Part shown: piece by piece, positions 56,223-64,000 of the stretch
Layout: every line of letters starts with the position of its first letter
Position numbering within the stretch: the first letter of the stretch is position 1
Made by a program: the position numbers and the translations under genes
Notes under the pieces: model-generated
What the model was told of the DNA's origin: nothing
Database searches by the model: none
What the model saw: the letters and a program-made list of their open reading frames with translations, nothing else
Source of the DNA: Favolaschia claudopus
Taxonomy: Eukaryota > Basidiomycota > Agaricomycetes > Agaricales > Mycenaceae
Length of the DNA stretch: 64,000 nt
Assembly: GCA_037176885.1 (NCBI GenBank)
Contig: JAWWNJ010000032.1
Coordinates: 1,302,001-1,366,000 of the forward strand
Direction of reading: 5' to 3'

Positions 56223-57254
56223 CACGTCCGCGAGACCTTCCCCGACTTTCCATCCACCCCAATGAATGAAATCCTCGCATGCACCTCGCCGCCCTCACGT
56301 TCGAGCTTCTTTGCGCAATCTCAGCCCCGCCGCACATATCTTCTTGTCAACGTCGTAAACCTCGTGCAGGCAGTGCTTCCTGCCCGCTACCCACTCCCCC
56401 GGCTGACCGTAGGGCGCATTCGTTGGTCTGCTTCGTGGCGTAGTGTGAGCATACATATCCGTAGAAGGGGTAGCGTCTGCGATGGAGTCGAATTTCAGTC
56501 GGAGGATGTCAAGAAGCACCTGGAGATATGGTGTGATTAGGCTTGCGCAGAGAGCGTGTATGTCACGTACCTTCCTGTCTACTTCTCTCTCTCTCCAACG
56601 GTGTAAGGTGAGAGATTCGGCGGGGTCAAGAGGAGAAGGTTCTTTTGGCGCTGGTTTGGCGGCGAGTGATGGCCGTGCATAGCCACATTCCAAACCCTTG
56701 TCTTCCGCATCATGGTCGTCTCGAGTCTCGACTCTCTGCAGCTCTCTGCGTTGTCCCGTGTAATCAACCTGCAATCCATCTTTCAACTGAACATAATGAG
56801 CGGGGCTTTTTTTAAATTGCAGACCGATTGCAGGCATCGCATTCCCGGCCATGGACAGCTCGAGCTACCTGGACCTCGATGTAACAGTCGACGCCTCACC
56901 GCATCTCGATGGCGCTCAATCTATCTCGAAAAATCAACGAGGTCAAACGAGGTGAGTCCGCAATGGCGACATACAGCGAGATGTCCTCATCCTCGTTATA
57001 CCTCTATGTTTCTTCAGCCCCCAGATATAAGTATCATACGACTTGCTGTGTGTCAATTCGGTAGCTTGTGTCGAAACAGTATACTACCGCTGGATGCTGG
57101 TTATCTCTGCCTTTCGCTTTTTGCGCTCGAATTAAACAATATCAAAAACGACTCTCGCCCTCTATTTTTCCACAATTCGTACAGGATCTGACAGGATAAT
57201 TCAAGCAGGGTTCAACAAGCACAGTCTTCAAAAATGGAATGCATGTTTGTGTCC
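56223..57254. repeat. Segmental repeat block 3 continued (LINE to gene C)
   Basis: 56220-56420 matches 38190-38300 and 62070-62230 (words CAATGAATGA, CTTCTTTGCGCAAT, AACGTCGTAAACCTC). At about 57074-57110 there is a copy of the 3' end of the 2OG oxygenase gene (CAGTATACTACCG, then TTATCTCTG), also found at 35965-36000. No intact gene is seen. Confidence 0.5.
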
Positions 57255-57413
57255 CTGGTCACCGTCAACACATACGCCATTTAAAATTCCCCTGCCTATC
57301 GACCAGCGCTGCCGTTTGATCATCTCCCGTCGCTAACAGAGGTGAGTGTTGTGTCGATCCCTCCTCCCACTGCTTCATTCACGGCGCCTTCCTGAGACTC
57401 CACGTCGTTCACC
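57255..57413 (+). promoter_or_regulatory. Conserved promoter of protease-like gene C
   Basis: Shares CAACACATACGCCATTTAA, GATCATCTCCCGTCGCTAA and GTGTTGTGTC with genes A and B in the same order, ending at the ATG at 57414. Confidence 0.5.
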
Positions 57414-59469
57414 ATGCTCTCACTCTCCTGGCTAGTACCGGGGTCTATACTTTCCTTGTTTTCTCTAGCGTATGCAGAGCCTGTTCACCTTCCGCTCATT
57501 CGCTTGCCTCGTTCCGACTCTGCCGTGGACCGTTCTTTGGTCAGTGTCGAACGGAGAAACAGTGCCGATGCTGGCCTCAGTGGTGTTCGTGGGTGCTCAA
57601 TGGGAACTCGACTCATACTGACAGAGTACCTGTAGACACCGGGGTTCAACGTCATCCCCGTCAGTTTCGGCACACCGTTCGTGAATCGCCCGTGGTAATT
57701 TTTCAGCGCGCTCATCCCTTTCAGAACACAAACCCTCCCTCTTGTACTCTCTTTAAGCCTTCCCGGTGCCATGGTCGTCGGATGCAACAAACCATGCACC
57801 AATTCAAGTCTGTTCAACTACACGGACTCATCGTCTGCGCGAATCAAATCTACCAGCACGCAAAATATCACTGACACCCTGCTTCGCGGGATTCAAGTTC
57901 CAGGAAATGTTTTCACAGACGTAGTCGGCTTTGGTCCATTCTCTATTTTGGACGCATCGTTTTGTGCGTGCTCATTTCTAAGACGAGTCACGTCACGGTG
58001 TGATTCAAGCTTTTTGCTTCAGTTGTAGCCGACAGCTACCCCTATGTTGGCATTTTTGGGCTCGGTTTCCCCAGCGCCTCCTTCCAAAATTTGCCCTCGG
58101 TATGGCAATCTCTGCTTTCGAGCAACCCCGTTGACGCGCCGGAGATGGGCATCTGGCTTCCACGCGGACCCAACAATAGCACTTTGCCGGGAGTGTTCAC
58201 ATTTGGTGGAACGAACTCATCGTTGTTTACCGGTGCCATTGACTTTCTCGATTCGACATCCACTTCAGCGTGGGCGCTGAACATCACAAGTGTGTATGCC
58301 CAAACTCCGATTACGGACGTTAATCAGGCTCATTCTTTAATATTCCACTCCCAGAATTCACAGTTCAAGGACATGTGCTGCCCCTCACACAGAGCCGCAA
58401 CGACGTCGCTTTCGACCTGTCAACACCACTGATTATTGGCCCAATCAGCTCCGTTGCAACCATTTGGGCACAAGTTCCGGGAGCCAGTCAACTTAATAAT
58501 GGTGGAGCTTATCAATATCGTACGTCGAACTACGGCTATACTCAACTGGCCTTCATTTCATTTAAGCATGCTCCACCACCTTGAATGTTTCAGTGTCCTT
58601 TGGAGGACGCACCTGGACGCTTGAGCCTGCAAACTTAAATTATGAAAAAATCACGGGTGGCAACGATACACAGTGCTTGGGTGCGATCATAGGTTCCGAC
58701 GCGCCTGGCTGGACTTTCGGCGAGAGTTTTTTCGTCAGTCAACTCAATTTCATTTGCCCAAGCTATCATTAACACATTGTTCAGAGAAGCGTGTATACAG
58801 TGTTGCGGCAAGGCAACCCACCAGCAGTTGGGTTTGCAGAACGTTCAGAGCAAGCTGGCGGTGGTTCGTGCCGCAGTCCTTCTGACACAGACCTTCGCAG
58901 TTAATTTCATTCCAGCACCGTCACCGACTTTGCCGTCCACAGCCTCTTCAGGATCGGTGTCACAGTCAACGCCCCCGAGTTCCACTCCACCCTCAGTCAC
59001 CGCAAAGAAATCACCTGTTGCCGCTGTGGTTGGCGGAGTTGTCGGAGGTGTAATTCTCTGTGCTGTGTTTGTGGCTGCACTACTTTTGTCCTGCAGACGT
59101 CGGCGACAGCACCGCCCAGATGAAGGCGGTGTCAAACGCGACCTAACACCAGAACCCTTTCTCGCAGTTGACCAGCGCCCAGAAATAGCACCGCTCAATT
59201 CGGCGCAACGACGATTCAAGAGAAAGCTCCAAGAGAGCGGGGCAAGTCTAAACTATCCATCTCGGATTGATGCTGGTTCAGGTTCAGCGACTCAGCCCGG
59301 CGAGACTGTTGGTGAAGGCGAAAATGGTGCTTCTTCCCCGCCAGCCGCAGCCGCCGCAGATATGTCAGTGATGGAACAACTGAGAAATTTGATAGAGGAG
59401 ATGCGAGGATCGGGGGAGCGAGACCCCCGGGGCTCAATAGCCCCGCCGAGTTATCATCCGGATGCGTAG
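57414..59469 (+). CDS. Pepsin-fold pseudo-protease C, membrane anchored, PPxY tail
   Basis: Third copy, and the cleanest one. Signal peptide MLSLSWLVPGSILSLFSLAY; an intron (donor GTTCGT) to TPGFNVIPVSFGTPFVN; then the first motif LSLSLPGAMV where active pepsins have DTGS. GIFGLGFPSASFQNLPSVWQ, FTFGGTNSSLFTGAIDFLD and the second motif FDLSTPLIIGPIS follow (Asp kept, TG lost), then IWAQVPGAS and CSTTLNVSVSFGGRTWTLEP. The anchor is VVGGVVGGVILCAVFVAALL with CRRRRQ. The cytosolic tail carries RRFKRKLQESGASLN and ends GSIAPPSYHPDA. Introns are short with GT-AG ends at the same places as in gene A. It has neither the 332-bp insertion nor frame breaks. Probable role: surface or endomembrane receptor-like protein with a WW-binding tail (inference). 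Confidence 0.83.
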
Positions 59470-62400
59470 AGGGTCAAATCTTTATGAAGTGCAGGGTGTC
59501 TTTTTGTGGTTTTCTTTGTTTTTGACATTGCCAGTCCTGATACTGTCGTTACTTTGTAGTATGCACCATAACTTGGGAGTCTCGTCGATTGTTTTCATCA
59601 TCTCAACTGCAAGACAAAAAGTTCAAGGGAGGCGCAAGCGTTCAACCAAAAGGTTGAAGAACATTGACATGCGCCGTCTAATTTCTATCTTGGGCCGCTC
59701 TCTTCAATGTTTGCCAGTGGCTTAGACTGTATGGGCCATTTCGCTCACGGATGAGATCTAACCATGGAGACCAACTTCGGTGAATTTCGCCGTCGAGCTT
59801 CCAGCGGCGGAACGACAATACAAGCAAATGGCACCAACCAAGACAGCCAGACAGTAGGATGTCGAAGCGCACGCGCGCTCGCGCTCGTCTCGTTATTCGT
59901 TCGTCATCAGCGGGGGTGTACGTCGTGGGGATGGACGAATGAGTGCGGGAGTGGGCACGAGTAGACTACATAGATCCCTAGTACGTATCACTAGACAAAG
60001 CGATAGTTTCGTAGCGACGATATGAGCTCGAAGCTTGAAGCTTGAAGTGCTGCAGAGCGTCAAAGTCTTGCAGCGCACTACTACATCCACCTTCGCATCA
60101 TGCGGCTCGAGGACACCGAGAAACGATAGGGCCATGGACATGCGTCATTCAAGACGCCACCATTGGGATAAAGCATCATGACTCCTCGATGCTTTCCCCG
60201 ACGTCGGGACTCTACATCATTCTCGAAGCTTTCGCCGTCCTCGACGTCTTCGCGATCCTCCCCATCCTCAAGCTCGTTGAGCTTCTGCCAATCTACCGGT
60301 GACCGGCGATCGAGGAGGATCGAAAATGCCGGAAGGTCGACAATCGCGACGGAGAAGCCATACAGTCACCTAGACGAACCGGAAGACTATCGGAAGCCTG
60401 CGGCATCTTCATGAAGCTGCAGCAGACGCTCGCTCACTGCTGATGAGCCTCGTCATCCTCGTCAAGCTTCTCCACGTCAACAAAACATTTGCGCACGTCC
60501 ACCTCACGACGCTGACGCATCCAAGGTCTTCACGCCCTTATATGTGCTCGAATTCTCGTCGTTTCCGACCACCGGGTCCCCGTGATCCTGATCCTCACCC
60601 TCGACGACCACGCACATGGCAAAATCAAGAAAGAAGCGGACTGTGTCAGCATCCCTCGGATAGGTGCGTCACACGATGGCATCATCGGTGGATGTATATG
60701 GATGCGTTTGGGTGACTAGAACCGCAACGACACCACCCCTCCTTCCCTAGCCCCATCACTGACTCCTGGACCACCTCGCCTTCGGCGCCAATGCGGCGGC
60801 GATGCCCAATGCGAGATTGGTGGTGGCGCAGCTTACAAGATGGGCGGCTACGGGCGATGAGAGCGACGCATGTAAAGACCGTTTGACGAGACTCGGTCAA
60901 CGTGCGATGTCGTGATATGTGAGCTGGGATGGCATGAAGGGAACACATAGAATCCTCAAGCAGAAAGAAGAAAGCGGGGCGTAACGTCACGGACCCCGCG
61001 AACGAGGAAGGCTGGATGGACACTTGCATCGGTTTGTGGTCAAGCCGAAGCGGGCGGCGAGACCAATGTGCAGGAAGCCGGTGGCAGATGGTGGCGGAGC
61101 AGGAGAGGAACAAATCCGCACCCCGAGAAAAACCAAAAACAGCGTCGCAATTCGGGTTTGATGGACACCCTCCGCCCGCCTCCTGTATCCGCACTCGGCT
61201 CCCCACGCTCTTAGTAATTGCGACATCGTGCGCGTCCCGCAGCGACGCCGTGTATGTGGGTATGCCGCATGTGCGTACCATTCGCCTGCGGCTGTGGACC
61301 TTGGAGTCTGCCGCAGACTGTCGCTGCATTCCCGCCGGTAGAACCATATTGCGTATTCGTTGGGCGGGCAGGCGGTGTAGCCGGACGAGCGTATGGACTC
61401 GGATGTCGTCGATGCGAGCCTAAATAGCCTTCCTACTTCTTCTCCGTCCAACGAGTACAGCAGCCAACCAATCCTTTCACTGGACATATGCATACGGATC
61501 AGACAACACGTCGAACGCGGAGGAAGAGCAAGACACACCCTCTTTTATGTACCTCGCCCCCCTCGACCCCCGCAGCGGCGTCCATCCACGGATTCGACAC
61601 ATCATAACTAGTCAGTCCAGCGCCAGCATTTAGCCCAGGCCAATGCCAATGCCGCCATCGGAACGGTGTGTGTGCGGGAGAGGGCGACTTTTGAGAATGA
61701 GAAGACCACCGGTGATGATTCGTGAATTGATGTCGGTTTAAAGGAGACGCAGATGAAGATCGACTGGACTCGTTGTTCGCATACCGCAGCATCGTCCACA
61801 GAGAGCAGGCTTGGAGCAGTACACCAGAATGCCGAAGGTATTGGGCCAAAGGGAACGTAGGGAAATAGGGATGATACATTAGAGGATGATCAACGAGCCG
61901 TGAGCAGGAGGCGCAGACACTCGGAGAAGAAGGTCGTATTCAAAAGAGCGGCATGCATTGAATGCTCACGGCAGCCGTTGAGTCTGCTAGCATGCCTAGG
62001 TATCCGCCGCAGCGAAAATGAATCATCGCTCTCACTTGAGGATGCTGATGACGGCTTCGATTCGCCATCCTCGACGCGCGTCAGCTCAAGCCTGAGCTTC
62101 CCCCGCTCCGCCATCCACTTCAATGAATGAGAGCCTCGCCTGTACCTCGCCACACTTCACGTCCAAGCTTCTTTGCGCAATATCGGCTCCCCGCCGTATC
62201 TTCTTGCGAACGCCATAAACCTCATGCAGACCGACTTCCTCATCATTTACCCTCGTTCTCACCCAGCCTCACCCCTCGCCTTAGGCCCGACTAAATATCC
62301 TGAGCATCCACGACTTCCGCATCTATGGGCATTTGGATTCTGGAGGATGCAAGCTCGCTACCATATAGAGAGAATGCGGGGGAGCGGAAGTCGAAGTGGA

Positions 62401-63300
62401 CAAGCTGAGGATGAGATGGGGTTGTGGGCAAGCAGGGAATGGGTTGATGGACAAGAGGCGGCGAGACGGGTGGATGTCCGCACGCTGATGTATTCGTGAC
62501 CGTCGGTGTAGTCGTAGCCGTCTTTCCCTGCGTGACGACCGGGGAGAGAGACTCTGCCGCAGGTTATCACCGGCAGGAGCGTATTGCATTGCGTTTCGTT
62601 GGTCTGCTTCATGGTATGGCCCGGCGAGTTTCCGATGAGTGCCTGGAGATCCATAGTGTGATAAGCTTGCGAGCAGAGTAAGCTTTGAGCGCTTCATGAT
62701 GCCGCATGCGCACAAGCACTGGACGTGCGAATCAGATTGAACACGTCGAAAAGAGGTTCAAAACAACACAGACCCCCTCTGCATTAGCACCTCCCTCGGT
62801 CCCGGCAGCATAGAGCTCTTGATAGAGCTCTAATCCGTCTTCATGTTATCGAGAATGAGAGTGAAGACAGATAAGTCCGAAGCTTCCACGCAGGCCCGTT
62901 GGCGTTTGAGTTTGCAGCTCGCTTCCCCAGTCAGTCTCTCTTTCCAACGGTGTACATGAGTGGGAGATTCGAAGAGGTCAAGAAGAGGTTCAGGTCTGGT
63001 GCACGGAAAATGTTGCCGCGGCTCGGCTCAAGCCGGCTTCCGAGCCACAGCTTCCGACTTTCCACCACATCCGAATCGACTGCTGCGGTGCTCTTGGTGC
63101 GCGAATTACTCCCCAGCCCTCTACTGCCTAAGTTTTGATCGCCTACGCGTCCCACATCGTGGTCTATAGAATGCTCATCTCGGAGACATTGAATTACTTC
63201 ATGTTTCTGCTGGATAACACGTCGAAATCGGCAAACTGAGAGTAAATGGCAGTCTACTTGCTTCTTCCCCTTTGCCCTCTGCATTCTAGGGCTGCGCTTC
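59470..63300. repeat. Segmental repeat block 4 (downstream of gene C)
   Basis: 59550-60440 is a copy of 47400-48240 without the hAT-like insert. 60440-62300 matches parts of blocks 1 to 3 in the same order (for example CCGCAGCATCGTCCAC near 61785, also near 51198 and, changed, near 38058). Open frames occur on both strands but shift phase between copies, and none shows a known domain. No fourth protease-like gene follows within the window. Confidence 0.5.
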
Positions 63301-63306
63301 GACAGT

Positions 63307-64000
63307 ATGGCTCGCACCAGGCTCGTTCAAAAGGTAAGTAAATCTACGTCTTTGCTTCCCATTTTTCATTTACTCAAACGGATCGCGCACCGATGTAGTA
63401 ATGCATTCGCTCAAGCCCTTGCAGGGCTCTGTATGTCAGGGTCGACGTTCTGTTAGTCCTTCATTCTCCTGAATCTAAACTATCTTTGTGCGTTCGGTTA
63501 CTTCGGTATTCCAGACCTGAGTAGCTACACTATAAGTATCTCATGCCTCGCTTTCACAATTTTTGCCGACATTCCAATGCCTGCTAACTATCACCCGGAC
63601 TCGAACGGTACCTTCCTCGCGTCTCGTTCACTCTCAATCCTTGCTTGACACAATACAGACCAATCACCGGCCCAATCGCGCGCCAGTCAAGGCGGTCACG
63701 ATGCGACTGAACGAGACGAGACGTCATCTACCTCTCGTTCGCCTCCTCAGCCCACAACAAGCCACCAGCATCAATCTTCCCCTCGCCTTGAATCTCCCGT
63801 ACCTCCCATCACACAAGGTAGCGAGAATTCCGCGACACGTAGGTTTCCTATTTTTCTTTTGTCGTTTGATCTTGATCTCACGAACAAGTTCAGTCCGTCC
63901 GGTAGACCACCCTCGCGATCCCTTCCATGGCCACGTTTTACACACTCTTGCTCCCTGTACCGTTCGTCCGTGTGTAAACTTTGCCGGATCCGACAGCAGA
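63307..64000 (+). CDS. Partial Ser/Pro-rich gene running off the window
   Basis: An ATG at 63307 begins MARTRLVQK, followed at once by a strong donor (GTAAGT at 63334). Small exons may follow. From an acceptor near 63659 a frame stays open to the window end and is rich in Ser, Pro and Gln (DQSPAQSRASQGGHDATERD). Possibly the disordered N-terminus of a regulatory protein. There is no domain within view, and the internal exons are not resolved. Confidence 0.35.

Noticed and set aside
60682..61538. Two long minus-strand frames in block 4 as genes
   Set aside because: They overlap each other, show no domain, and the matching blocks elsewhere are not open in the same phase.

Overview
The window looks like nuclear DNA of a mushroom-forming basidiomycete (Agaricomycetes). 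The evidence is dense short GT-AG introns (about 50-65 nt), a GH7 cellobiohydrolase, coiled-coil F-box proteins in a local family, a DUF6534-like seven-helix membrane protein, a basidiomycete-type terpene synthase and a LINE of a kind common in this class. No tRNA, rRNA, CRISPR or prokaryotic-type operon was seen. All gene models were read by eye from open frames, splice signals and family resemblance; nothing was run.

Left part (0.3-20 kb). A degenerate Rho-like GTPase with an intact CaaX end (277-1076) is followed by a family of four related F-box proteins (3540-5027, 8607-10154, 10357-11886, 17934-19441). The fourth is broken by an 11-nt tandem duplication. An inverted repeat (TTTGG, 11-nt spacer, CCAAAT, preceded by TCCCG) lies upstream of each F-box gene and recurs elsewhere, seven times in all. 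Between them are a decayed Zn2Cys6 factor, a TIR element with a KDZ-associated-like fragment, and, on the minus strand, a complete 19-exon GH7 cellobiohydrolase (13120-15490) with an apparent 2-nt exon and a GC-AG intron.

Middle (20-36 kb): single-copy metabolic genes. These are an isochorismatase-like cysteine hydrolase, a DUF6534-like membrane protein, a hot-dog thioesterase, a sulfotransferase-like protein with a stop just before its membrane tail, an epoxide-hydrolase-type alpha/beta hydrolase, a type-B carboxylesterase split by a 2.0-kb TIR element with a 2-bp target duplication, a sesquiterpene-type terpene synthase and a 2OG-Fe(II) oxygenase. Terpene synthase, oxygenase, esterase and epoxide hydrolase together resemble a small terpenoid cluster, but no P450 or transporter is present.

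Right part (36-63 kb): a segmental repeat array. Its core is a secreted, membrane-anchored pepsin-fold protein present three times (39419, 44928, 57414). The first catalytic DTG motif is lost in every copy, and every tail ends in a PPxY motif. The copies share promoters and flanking non-coding blocks. The middle copy is interrupted by a 332-bp TIR element. The array also carries a 615-bp hAT-like element (8-bp TSD) and a 5'-truncated LINE with domain order endonuclease-RNase H-RT-zinc knuckle. A 492-bp hAT-like element with an exact 8-bp TSD is nested in that LINE. A Ser/Pro-rich gene starts at 63307 and runs off the window.
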